Assembly: GCA_002493755.1 (NCBI GenBank)
Contig: DKZT01000047.1
Location: forward strand, 19,611-64,032
Source of the DNA: Ruminococcaceae bacterium UBA7067
Lineage (GTDB): Bacteria > Bacillota > Clostridia > Oscillospirales > Acutalibacteraceae
Reading direction: 5' to 3'
DNA: 44,422 bases
Position 1 is the first letter of the stretch. Every line of letters starts with the position of its first letter. The position numbers and the translations under genes are program-made. A model generated the notes under the pieces. The model did no database searches and was not told the DNA's origin. It was given only the letters and a program-made list of their open reading frames with translations. This document shows, piece by piece, positions 16,494 through 23,790 of the stretch.

Positions 16494-17560
16494 ACGGCAG
16501 TGCATTACTTCACGCTATAAACAACATAAAGGACGAATACTTAACCGAGGCTGACGAGCCTGTGACACGGCGAAGCTATAAAAAACAGATTTTCGGCATC
16601 AGTTCGGCGGCGGCACTTGTTCTGGCTTTGGTCGGCGGCTCGCTTGCACTGCGCAGTCAGCGTCAGCTTCATACAACCTACTCCGATAACGGCTCAAACA
16701 GTTCAACGACAAGCAAAGGCTCTGACAGCTCCTATAAAGGTTCAAACGGAAGCTCCTCGGAAATAGCTACTGTATTACCTTGGGAAAGTCTGTCGGTAGC
16801 CGAGCAGTATTCGGAGCTTGACTTTAACAACAAAAAATACACAGGCAGAAATAAGCCTGTGCAGCCTGACGACTTAGGCGAATTGCTCGGTCAAACTAAT
16901 TTACTGACAGGCTATGACGATTTCAGGCAGGAAAAGCACAGCACCTACGGCGAGGTTTTTGAAATCAAGGGCATTTCAAGCGATTGCGCCGTTGCGGTAA
17001 AGCACAAGGACAGCGAAGAATATTATGTGTACGTAAACTCATACTACCTCCCCGAAACGCTCGGTCAGCTTATTGATGATTTAAGCCTTGAGGATAACCT
17101 TATTATAAATTCGCTATGGTATGAATATACGGACGAGAACGGCAGCTCAATATCGGCTCAATACAACGAACCGCCGCAAAATGCCATTTGGGATATGCTG
17201 CTGAACGACAGAAACGCACAAGCCGTTGACCTCAGCGATCAACCCACCTGGGGAGTTGTTACCGTTATGGATATGAGCATTGACATACCGATTCTTGGAT
17301 ATGAAAACATATCACTTTCAATTACAGAGGACGGATACCTAAGGACAAATATACTCGACACTGGAAAGGTATTTAACATCGGCGTTGACGCGGTAAATGA
17401 TTTTGTAAGTTATGTCAAGGAAAATTGCGACGATATTAAAACAGTGCAGACAAACCCCGACCGCTTATACGGCGAGTACCGCGAGCTGACCGATGGTGAA
17501 TATGTATCGGGCGACGGTTACGCCGCTTCAAGCTCCGCAGTTTCAAGCTCCGCAAACTAA
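16490..17560 (+). CDS. Single-pass membrane protein, putative anti-sigma factor
   Basis: I recognise no catalytic domain. The 356-residue protein has a short cytoplasmic head (1-32), one transmembrane helix (about 34-54, FGISSAAALVLALVGGSLAL), a Ser/Gly/Asn-rich linker (about 62-92) and a large extracellular acidic domain ending in a Ser-Ala repeat tail. ATGA overlap with the sigma gene, and this topology, make an anti-sigma role likely: the short head would hold the sigma factor and the outer domain would sense. The head has no zinc-binding HxxxCxxC motif, so it is not a ZAS-type anti-sigma. GAGGAAATATACAT upstream gives the ribosome site. Terminator follows at once. Confidence 0.7.
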   Translation: MNGSALLHAINNIKDEYLTEADEPVTRRSYKKQIFGISSAAALVLALVGGSLALRSQRQLHTTYSDNGSNSSTTSKGSDSSYKGSNGSSSEIATVLPWESLSVAEQYSELDFNNKKYTGRNKPVQPDDLGELLGQTNLLTGYDDFRQEKHSTYGEVFEIKGISSDCAVAVKHKDSEEYYVYVNSYYLPETLGQLIDDLSLEDNLIINSLWYEYTDENGSSISAQYNEPPQNAIWDMLLNDRNAQAVDLSDQPTWGVVTVMDMSIDIPILGYENISLSITEDGYLRTNILDTGKVFNIGVDAVNDFVSYVKENCDDIKTVQTNPDRLYGEYRELTDGEYVSGDGYAASSSAVSSSAN

Positions 17561-17602
17561 AAAAATATGCTCCTGCCTTTAATCGAGGCAAGAGCATATT
17601 TT
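17561..17602. terminator. Bidirectional intrinsic terminator, sigma cassette / cysK
   Basis: AAAAATATGCTC-C-TGCCT pairs with AGGCA-A-GAGCATATTTTT around loop TTAATCG. The A/T flanks give U-tracts in both directions, between the convergent ends of the sigma cassette and cysK. Confidence 0.88.
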
Positions 17603-17636
17603 TTGCAAATCAAACATAGAAAAAAGGATAAACGGA

Positions 17637-18566
17637 TTAATCCTCAAAAAGCGGTGTTGAGAGGTATCTTTCGCCTGTGTCGGGCAGAAGAGCAACAATA
17701 GTCTTGCCCTTGTTCTCCGGGCGTTTTGCAAGCTGAGTTGCCGCCCATACAGCCGCACCCGATGAAATACCAACGAGCACTCCCTCTGCCTTGGCAATCT
17801 TGTTGCCTGTTGCAAAGGCATCTTCATTTTTAACGGTGATAACCTCGTCATAAACATCGGTGTTGAGTGTATCGGGAACAAAGCCTGCGCCGATACCCTG
17901 GATTTTATGCGGTCCGGGAGTTCCCTTTGAGAGAACCGGCGAGGTTTCAGGCTCAACTGCCACAATCTTAACATCAGGATTCTGTGATTTAAGATATTCG
18001 CCTGTGCCTGTGATTGTGCCGCCTGTGCCGACGCCTGCTACAAAAATATCAACCTTGCCGTCTGTGTCCCTCCAGATTTCGGGGCCTGTTGTTGCTCTGT
18101 GAACAGCAGGGTTTGCAGGGTTTACAAACTGACCGAGAATTACAGAATCCTCAATTTCAGCCTTAAGCTCGTCAGCCTTGGCGATAGCGCCTTTCATTCC
18201 CTTTGCACCCTCGGTAAGTACAAGCTGTGCGCCGTAAGCCTTTAAAAGATTTCTTCTTTCAATACTCATCGTTTCAGGCATTGTAAGTATAATCTTATAG
18301 CCCTTTGCCGCTGCAACGCTTGCAAGGCCGATTCCGGTATTACCCGATGTAGGCTCTATAATTGTTGCGCCCGGCTTCAGTATTCCTTTCTGCTCCGCGT
18401 CCTCAACCATTGCCTTTGCGATTCTGTCCTTAACGCTGCCTGCCGGGTTGAAATACTCAAGCTTTGCAACAATAGTTGCTTCAAGATTGTTTTCCTTTTC
18501 ATAGTTGGAAAGCTCCATAAGCGGAGTTCCTCCGATTAAGTCGGTAATACTCTTATAAACTGCCAT
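17637..18566 (-). CDS. cysK: Cysteine synthase A (O-acetylserine sulfhydrylase)
   Basis: PLP enzyme that makes L-cysteine from O-acetylserine and sulfide. Start chosen at ATG 18566 (MAVYKSITDLIGGTPL, 309 residues) with AAAGGA ten bases upstream; the open frame to 18584 has no better site. The PLP lysine is K46 in PAGSVKDR. The substrate loop EPTSGNTG is near 71-78, and the phosphate loop GTGGTITGTG near 180. No CysE is adjacent. A palindrome in the promoter region (18633-18649) points to specific regulation. Confidence 0.96.
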   Translation of the reverse strand: MAVYKSITDLIGGTPLMELSNYEKENNLEATIVAKLEYFNPAGSVKDRIAKAMVEDAEQKGILKPGATIIEPTSGNTGIGLASVAAAKGYKIILTMPETMSIERRNLLKAYGAQLVLTEGAKGMKGAIAKADELKAEIEDSVILGQFVNPANPAVHRATTGPEIWRDTDGKVDIFVAGVGTGGTITGTGEYLKSQNPDVKIVAVEPETSPVLSKGTPGPHKIQGIGAGFVPDTLNTDVYDEVITVKNEDAFATGNKIAKAEGVLVGISSGAAVWAATQLAKRPENKGKTIVALLPDTGERYLSTPLFED

Positions 18567-18613
18567 TAATACCATTCCTTTCATATTCTCTGAAATAAAA
18601 CTGACAACAAGTA

Positions 18614-18649
18614 ATTATACATTTCATCGGGAAGAATTATGATAATTCT
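18614..18649 (-). promoter_or_regulatory. cysK promoter with overlapping 17-bp palindrome (putative operator)
   Basis: Plus-strand AGAATTATGATAATTCT (18633-18649) is a perfect 8-1-8 palindrome. On the minus strand a TATAAT (18614-18619) lies 13 bases further on, so the palindrome covers the expected -35 position, where no good -35 hexamer is present. The half-site resembles Fur/PerR-type AT-rich 7-1-7 boxes, but the exact regulator cannot be named from one site. Confidence 0.55.
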
Positions 18650-18733
18650 CATTCCTATAAAACATACCGTATTACTAAGTTTTACGTTGATAATAATATA
18701 CACCCTTTTTTTGCCGTTGTCAATAGGAAAATA

Positions 18734-18763
18734 AAAAAACCTTTCCTAAACGGGAAGGTTTTT
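18734..18763. terminator. Intrinsic terminator after EamA transporter
   Basis: AAAAACCTTTCC pairs with GGGAAGGTTTTT (one wobble) around loop TAAAC, giving T-tracts in both directions. It ends the minus-strand transporter transcript at 18791 and insulates cysK. Confidence 0.85.
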
Positions 18764-18790
18764 AATTGAAGTATTTAACTGACAGAAATA

Positions 18791-19669
18791 CTATACTCGT
18801 TTTCTGTGCGTGAATCTGACGTTCAGCACAACTATGGCTAAGATGATAAAGAGCATACCCGCAAGCTTTGAAAGTGTAATTTCCTCGTGGAAAAGTGTTA
18901 TTCCGACTATTGCAGCGACAAAAGGCTCTACGGTAGCAAGTATTGCCGCCTTGCCTGCCTCTGTGCTTTTCAGTCCGATTGTATACATAATATACGGAAG
19001 TACCGTACAGATAATCGAAAGTCCCAAGGCTGCAAAAATCCCTGTCGGATTGAGCAGAAGATTTATTTTCGGAATCAGTCCCGAAAACGGAACAACGCTG
19101 ATTGCCGCGACAATAAAGGTGTAGGCGGTAATTGTAAGCGAGCTGTACTTTTTCGCAAGGAGCTTGCCGAAGATGCTGTAAAGCGCATAGCCCAGACCCG
19201 AGCCTAAGCCTAAAGCAAAAGCATAGGGCGACAGCCTTTCGCCGCCCGTAAATGCGCCCGTAACGAAGCAAAGACCTATGATTGTCAGGAAGAGCGCCGC
19301 GAGCTTTTGCGCCGTGATTTTCTCCTTGAACACGAAAAGAGAAATTATCATTACAAACACGGGCGCCATATACAACAGCAACGCAGGAACGGCAACACCG
19401 CCCATCTGCTCGATTGCTTCAAAGTAGCAAAAGTTAAAAAACACGATACTGAGTATTCCCGTGCCGATAAAATAACCGATGTCACGAAGCTTAATCTTAA
19501 GCTGTGATTTGTCGGTTATCAGAATATACACAATCAGAATCACAGCCGAGAGAAGAACCCTCAGCGCAACACACTGAATGGAGTTGAGTCCCAGCCATTT
19601 CAGCATATTGACAAAGAGCGCAATAAGCCCCCACAGCGCACCTGATATAAGAATTAAAAACGCTTTCAT
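18791..19669 (-). CDS. EamA-family (DMT) transporter
   Basis: Inner-membrane carrier of the drug/metabolite transporter superfamily with two EamA repeats. The 292 residues contain about ten hydrophobic segments. The first repeat ends near TIIGLCFVTGAF (about 130-145), and the second opens at FALGLGSGLGYALYSIFGKLLAKKY. The family motif EPFVAAIVGITLFHEEIT near the C terminus is typical. The tail ends in basic residues. Family members export metabolites such as amino acids or take up small solutes; the substrate is unknown. GGGGG precedes the ATG. It is a monocistron between terminators. Confidence 0.9.
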   Translation of the reverse strand: MKAFLILISGALWGLIALFVNMLKWLGLNSIQCVALRVLLSAVILIVYILITDKSQLKIKLRDIGYFIGTGILSIVFFNFCYFEAIEQMGGVAVPALLLYMAPVFVMIISLFVFKEKITAQKLAALFLTIIGLCFVTGAFTGGERLSPYAFALGLGSGLGYALYSIFGKLLAKKYSSLTITAYTFIVAAISVVPFSGLIPKINLLLNPTGIFAALGLSIICTVLPYIMYTIGLKSTEAGKAAILATVEPFVAAIVGITLFHEEITLSKLAGMLFIILAIVVLNVRFTHRKRV

Positions 19670-19734
19670 ATAATCCGCATTCCCCCTTTGTTATCAATGT
19701 TGTCAGATTAAGTTTTTTCAAGAGTTGGATATGC

Positions 19735-19855
19735 TTAAGCCTTCCCCTTGAGCCTAGGCAAGATTCATAAGAGCGAACCGGAACGGTCAAGACCGTTCCC
19801 TACAAACTCACAGCCTCGTTACGAAATTCATCTTCACTCTCCACTCTCCACTCTT
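19735..19855. repeat. Composite repeat between ilvE and EamA transporter
   Basis: Modules in order on the plus strand: AAGCCTTCCCCTTGAG (19737-19752), ATTCATAAGAGCGAA, a perfect hairpin GGAACGGTC-AA-GACCGTTCC (19781-19800 approx.) followed by CTAC, CCTCGTTACGA, and an AGAGTGG/AGAGTGA heptamer array on the minus strand (19831-19855) bounded by TAAGAGTGG. The same order is seen at 95-271. No gene is present in 19670-19942 apart from this block and the ilvE terminator. Confidence 0.82.
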
Positions 19856-19888
19856 AAAATATTGTTCCCGAAAAACCGCAAGAAAATT

Positions 19889-19919
19889 GCCGCTGCAAGC
19901 CTTGAAGCCAAGCAGCGGC
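19889..19919 (-). terminator. Intrinsic terminator of ilvE
   Basis: Perfect 8-bp stem GCCGCTGC/GCAGCGGC with a 15-base loop, followed on the minus strand by AATTTTCTT, 24 bases past the ilvE stop. Confidence 0.8.
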
Positions 19920-19942
19920 GCAAATAATCGTATTATCTTTTA

Positions 19943-21013
19943 TTACTTAACTTCCTGAATCCAGCCGAACTTATCCTCAACCTTGCCCCACTGAATACCT
20001 GTGAGGTCGTTGTAAAGCTTCTGGGAGATCGGTCCGATTTCACCGTTGTTGATTTTCATAACCTTATCGCCCCACTTAAGCTCGCCGATAGGTGAAATTA
20101 CTGCGGCTGTACCTGTGCCGAAGGCTTCCTTAAGCTCGCCGTTGTCATAAGCTGCGGCTACCTCGTCAATAGAAAGCTTTCTCTCGGATACCTTATAGCC
20201 CCACGATTTAAGAAGCTCGATTGATGACATTCTTGTTATACCCGACAGAATTGAACCCTGAAGCGCAGGTGTTACAACCTCATCGCCGATAACAAAGAAT
20301 ACGTTCATCGTGCCAACTTCTTCTATGTATTTTCTCTCTACGCCGTCAAGCCACAGAACCTGTGTGTAGCCCTGCTTTTCGCTCTCGTCCTGAGCCTTAA
20401 GCGAAGCGGCATAGTTGCCTGCTGTTTTTGTAAAGCCCATACCGCCCTTTACGGCACGAACATAGTTCTGCTCAACATAAATCTTAACCGGGTCAAGTCC
20501 CTCCGGATAATATGCGCCCGACGGTGAGCAGATAACCATAAATGTAAGGTGGTGAGCCGGGTGAACACCGATGAACGGATCTGTTGCGAAGATGAACGGA
20601 CGAAGATAGAGTGAAGCACCCTCTGTGTGCGGTACCCAGTCCTTTTCAATATCAACAAGCTTCTTTATTGCTTCAACACAGAATTCCTCGTCAATCTGCG
20701 GAATACAGAGTCTTTCGTTTGATACGTTAAGTCTTGCCATATTCTTTTCGGGTCTGAAAAGAACAATTTTGCCCTCAGCCGTTCTGTAAGCCTTCATACC
20801 CTCGAAAACCTCCTGGCCGTAGTGCAAGCACATAGCCGCAGGCATAAGCTCGATAGGTCCGTATGGGACGATTCTCGGGTCGTGCCAGCCCTGACCCTCG
20901 TCATAGTTCATTACGAACATATGGTCAGAGAATATTTTACCAAATCCAAGATGGCTTTCGTCAGCCGGCTTTTCCTTTGGAGTCTTAGTAAGTTCGATTT
21001 TGATTTCCTGCAT
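19943..21013 (-). CDS. ilvE: Branched-chain amino acid aminotransferase
   Basis: PLP-dependent fold-IV enzyme that transaminates the keto acids of leucine, isoleucine and valine with glutamate. The 356 residues fit the long BCAT group (eukaryotic/Firmicute type). The PLP lysine is K196 in GFTKTAGNYAASL. Other marks are LHYGQEVFEGMKAYR near 63-77, YLRPFIFATDP near 136-146 and GTGTAAVISPIG near 304. It has its own promoter and terminator, so it is a single-gene unit apart from other ilv/leu genes, which are absent here. No leader peptide or T-box is seen in its short leader. Confidence 0.96.
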   Translation of the reverse strand: MQEIKIELTKTPKEKPADESHLGFGKIFSDHMFVMNYDEGQGWHDPRIVPYGPIELMPAAMCLHYGQEVFEGMKAYRTAEGKIVLFRPEKNMARLNVSNERLCIPQIDEEFCVEAIKKLVDIEKDWVPHTEGASLYLRPFIFATDPFIGVHPAHHLTFMVICSPSGAYYPEGLDPVKIYVEQNYVRAVKGGMGFTKTAGNYAASLKAQDESEKQGYTQVLWLDGVERKYIEEVGTMNVFFVIGDEVVTPALQGSILSGITRMSSIELLKSWGYKVSERKLSIDEVAAAYDNGELKEAFGTGTAAVISPIGELKWGDKVMKINNGEIGPISQKLYNDLTGIQWGKVEDKFGWIQEVK

Positions 21014-21046
21014 AATAAATGCCCTCTCTCTAAATTTATCTACTAT

Positions 21047-21075
21047 ATTTTACCACAGCAATATGCAATATGCAA
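21047..21075 (-). promoter_or_regulatory. Sigma-A-type promoter of ilvE
   Basis: Minus strand TTGCAT (21070-21075), 17-base spacer, TAAAAT (21047-21052). The leader is only about 25 bases, which excludes a T-box or riboswitch. GAGAGAGGG is the ribosome site. Confidence 0.75.
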
Positions 21076-21098
21076 GTGCAGTGAAGTAAAATTTCATT

Positions 21099-21983
21099 TT
21101 ATATTTCTATCAGCCTTGCCATATCCTCAGGCAGAGGAGATGAAAATTCAAGTCTTTTTTCAAGCATCGGGTGATAAAACGAAAGCTCGCCGCAGTGCAG
21201 AGCCTGCCGACTGATATTATCAAGACTGCCGCCGTATAAATCATCACCCTCCAGCGGATGACCTATATATGAAAAATGCACTCTTATCTGATGCGTTCTG
21301 CCTGTTTCAAGTCTGATTGCGGCGAGTGTTCTGCCGTTTGCAATTTTTAAAGGCTCATAATTTGTCACGGCTCTCGCGCCGCTTTCATCTACACAGCGTG
21401 TTATTATGCTGTCGCCGCACCTTGCTATCGGCGCGTCAATTCTGCCCGACTGCCGAAGCTCGCCCGAACAGACGGCGAAATATTTTTTCCGCGCAGTCTT
21501 TGCGGCATTTTCGGCGGCGTAAGCATTTTTTGCTATCAGTACAAGTCCAGATGTGTCCTTATCAAGCCTGTTTACTATGCTTATTGAAAACAAATCGCCG
21601 CACCTGCGCATATAATACGCTACGCCGTTTGCCATCGTATCGGTAACGTGTATGCTTGAGGTCGGGTGCACAGGCATATTACTGTCCTTGTTTATCAGGA
21701 GATAATGCTCGTCCTCATACACTATATCAAGCGGTATATCCTCAGGCTGCATATCGCACTGCGGTTTCGGCAACAAAATTTTTATCGTCTGCCCTGCCCT
21801 GACGGTGTCTATTGTTCTGATATGCACTCCGTCTGCGGTGATGCCGCCGTCCGTTCTCTTTGCGTTTCGTATTATTCGCTGTGACACGCTCTTGGTTTTG
21901 TGCAGAAATACTCCGAGCAAAGTGCCGTCACATTCCTGCGGCACTGTAAATTCAAGGCTCTTTGCCGACTTAACCCCAGGCAT
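21099..21983 (-). CDS. RluA-family RNA pseudouridine synthase
   Basis: Converts uridine to pseudouridine in rRNA or tRNA. The N-terminal S4 RNA-binding domain (about 12-70: LLGVFLHKTKSVSQRII) precedes the catalytic domain with NRLDKDTSGLVLIAKN, where D141 is the catalytic aspartate. The C-terminal motif RLETGRTHQIRVHFSYIGHPLEGDDLYG (in two parts around 228-255) is typical of RluA/RluD. Length 294 residues. Start overlaps the DUF1294 gene end by 14 bases. The target uridine cannot be deduced; the RluA, RluC, RluD and YlyB-like paralogues are hard to separate by sequence alone. Confidence 0.92.
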   Translation of the reverse strand: MPGVKSAKSLEFTVPQECDGTLLGVFLHKTKSVSQRIIRNAKRTDGGITADGVHIRTIDTVRAGQTIKILLPKPQCDMQPEDIPLDIVYEDEHYLLINKDSNMPVHPTSSIHVTDTMANGVAYYMRRCGDLFSISIVNRLDKDTSGLVLIAKNAYAAENAAKTARKKYFAVCSGELRQSGRIDAPIARCGDSIITRCVDESGARAVTNYEPLKIANGRTLAAIRLETGRTHQIRVHFSYIGHPLEGDDLYGGSLDNISRQALHCGELSFYHPMLEKRLEFSSPLPEDMARLIEI

Positions 21984-22275
21984 TGTTCATCACCAGACAA
22001 ATCACGACAGCCGCAGCCACCTGCAATATAAATATAGCAGGAATACCGAGCATAAACTTCAGCTTTCTCGTCTTATGCCTGATTATCTGCATTGTTATAT
22101 ACATAGCCACACTGCCGCCCAAAGCCGACAGAATGAGCAGTGTGCTTTCCTTTATTCTCCAGCCGTTATGAACTGCCTTGAGCTTATCAACTATTGTGAC
22201 AATAACAGACACAAGGCTTATAACTGCAAGCCAGCATATAATCACAACGGTTAATATATTTTGTATGTTAAACAT
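21970..22275 (-). CDS. DUF1294 small membrane protein
   Basis: The 101-residue protein has three to four hydrophobic segments (about 4-26, 43-60, 70-98) and the DUF1294 layout in which a polar loop DKLKAVHNGWRIKESTLL is followed by LSALGGSVAMYITMQIIRHKTRK. The function of this family is unknown. A perfect AGGAGG lies upstream of ATG 22275. It is translationally coupled to the RluA-type gene, a co-occurrence that may only reflect shared expression. Only about 65 bases separate it from the divergent GHL10 gene, so both promoters must be compact or overlap. Confidence 0.85.
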   Translation of the reverse strand: MFNIQNILTVVIICWLAVISLVSVIVTIVDKLKAVHNGWRIKESTLLILSALGGSVAMYITMQIIRHKTRKLKFMLGIPAIFILQVAAAVVICLVMNNAWG

Positions 22276-22340
22276 AGTATTTTGATTCCTCCTGATGCAT
22301 AGAATGTAGTACCTATTTTAAATTTAAAGGATGTGCTATT

Positions 22341-23633
22341 GTGAAAAATAAGGGTACTGCCGCGCCGTTTATCACAGCCTTGGCTGTGCTTATCGGCATG
22401 GTCGGGATAATGTGGAAATTTGACCTTGGCAGAAACACTGCCGCAAAAGCCAAAGATATAAACCCCTCCACAAGCAAGGCTCAGAGCGTGTCAAGTACGG
22501 ACAACAGCGCCGTGCAGACCTCCGCCGTTAATAAGGACGGCAAGGAAATGCTCGCCGTATGGGTTCCGTATATGTCGTTAAGCGTTGAGGATAACCCGAG
22601 CGAACAGGCTTTTAAGGAAAAGTTTGATAATATAGTCAGCATTGCAAAGGAGCATAAGATGAACGCGCTTATTGTTCACGTGCGCCCCTGCGGCGATTCG
22701 ATGTATATGTCCGACTATTTTCCGTTTTCACATATTCTCACAGGCACGCAGGGCGAAAACCCTGGATATGACGCAATGGAATATATGGTTAATAAAACGC
22801 ACGAGAGCGGTCTTGAATTTCACGCCTGGATAAATCCGCTGAGAATAAAGCTGAGCGAAACGCCGCCCGAAATTTCAAAGTACAGCCCGTACAGTATCTG
22901 GCAGAATGACGGTGACGAAAGCAACGACCGCTACACAATGGAATATGACGGCGGAATATATTTTAATCCTGCTTATGATAAGGTGCGGGAATATATAGTC
23001 GGCTCAATAAAGGAAATTGTATCGAGGTATGATGTTGACGGAGTGCAGTTTGACGATTATTTTTATCCCGATGAAAGCGAGGATTACGACAGCCCGGAAT
23101 ACGAAAGCTATGTAAGCTCGCTTGAAAACAGCGATACCGCTATGTCACAGTCTGAATGGAGAACAGCGAACATAAACTCGCTTATCAGCGGCGTATACAA
23201 CGGAATTAAATCAGTGAACAAGGATGTGGTTTTCGGCATATCTCCGCAGGGAAACATAAATAATGATTTGAAAATGGGAGCAGATGTTTACACCTGGGGC
23301 AGTACAGACGGCTACTGCGACTACCTATGCCCACAGAACTATTTCAGCAAAAGCAACAGCGCTTATCCATATAACGAAGCAGTTGAGGAATGGCGCAAGC
23401 TTGTTACAAACGAAAACATAAAGCTGTATATCGGTCTGGGGCTTTACAAGGCTGGCAGTGACGCAGACGACGGCACCTGGCTTGACAGCGACGAGAATTT
23501 AAAGGAACAGATTGAATTCGGTAGACAGCAAAAAGCCGACGGCTTTATGTTCTACTCCTTTGATTATCTCGTCAATGAGCAGACAGAGAATGAGGTTGAG
23601 AATGTTATGAGGTATTTAGATGAAATGAAATAA
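22341..23633 (+). CDS. GHL10-type glycoside hydrolase-like protein, membrane anchored
   Basis: Belongs to the DUF187/GHL10 group of TIM-barrel hydrolase-like proteins. The GTG start (MKNKGTAAPF) follows AAAGGATG. An uncleaved signal-anchor helix lies at about 7-24, then a Ser/Thr-rich linker to residue 70. The barrel opens with LAVWVPYMSLSV and continues through LIVHVRPCGDSMY, EFHAWINPLRI and VDGVQFDDYFYP (acidic candidates for catalysis), ending with GFMFYSFDYL near 410. Known members act on cell-wall or surface glycans, but the substrate here is unknown. The TAA stop is part of the first stem of the hairpin chain at 23632-23708. 430 residues. Confidence 0.88.
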   Translation: MKNKGTAAPFITALAVLIGMVGIMWKFDLGRNTAAKAKDINPSTSKAQSVSSTDNSAVQTSAVNKDGKEMLAVWVPYMSLSVEDNPSEQAFKEKFDNIVSIAKEHKMNALIVHVRPCGDSMYMSDYFPFSHILTGTQGENPGYDAMEYMVNKTHESGLEFHAWINPLRIKLSETPPEISKYSPYSIWQNDGDESNDRYTMEYDGGIYFNPAYDKVREYIVGSIKEIVSRYDVDGVQFDDYFYPDESEDYDSPEYESYVSSLENSDTAMSQSEWRTANINSLISGVYNGIKSVNKDVVFGISPQGNINNDLKMGADVYTWGSTDGYCDYLCPQNYFSKSNSAYPYNEAVEEWRKLVTNENIKLYIGLGLYKAGSDADDGTWLDSDENLKEQIEFGRQQKADGFMFYSFDYLVNEQTENEVENVMRYLDEMK

Positions 23634-23790
23634 ATCCCTACGGGATTTGTGAAATATCGCTTTGCGATATGAAATAGCTTCGCTATGAAATATTTGCCTA
23701 CGGCAAATGTTAAGGTTGCCGCATATTTCTTAATTAAAAGAGCAGCGCAGCTGCGACAACCAAAATTATTCATTATTCTTTATTCATTAC
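23632..23790. repeat. Chain of triloop hairpins followed by heptamer array
   Basis: Four perfect hairpins follow one another: AAATCCC-TAC-GGGATTT (23632-23648), ATATCGC-TTT-GCGATAT (23654-23670), ATAGC-TTC-GCTAT (23674-23686), ATTTGCC-TAC-GGCAAAT (23692-23708). Each has a 3-base loop, a stem of different sequence and a GAA-type linker. A longer hairpin GGTTGCCGCA/TGCGACAACC (23714-23761, one mismatch) follows, then on the minus strand TAATGAA/TAAAGAA heptamers (about 23764-23787) next to ACAGC-AAA-GCTGT. The chain fills the gap between convergent genes and includes both their stop codons. Confidence 0.88.
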
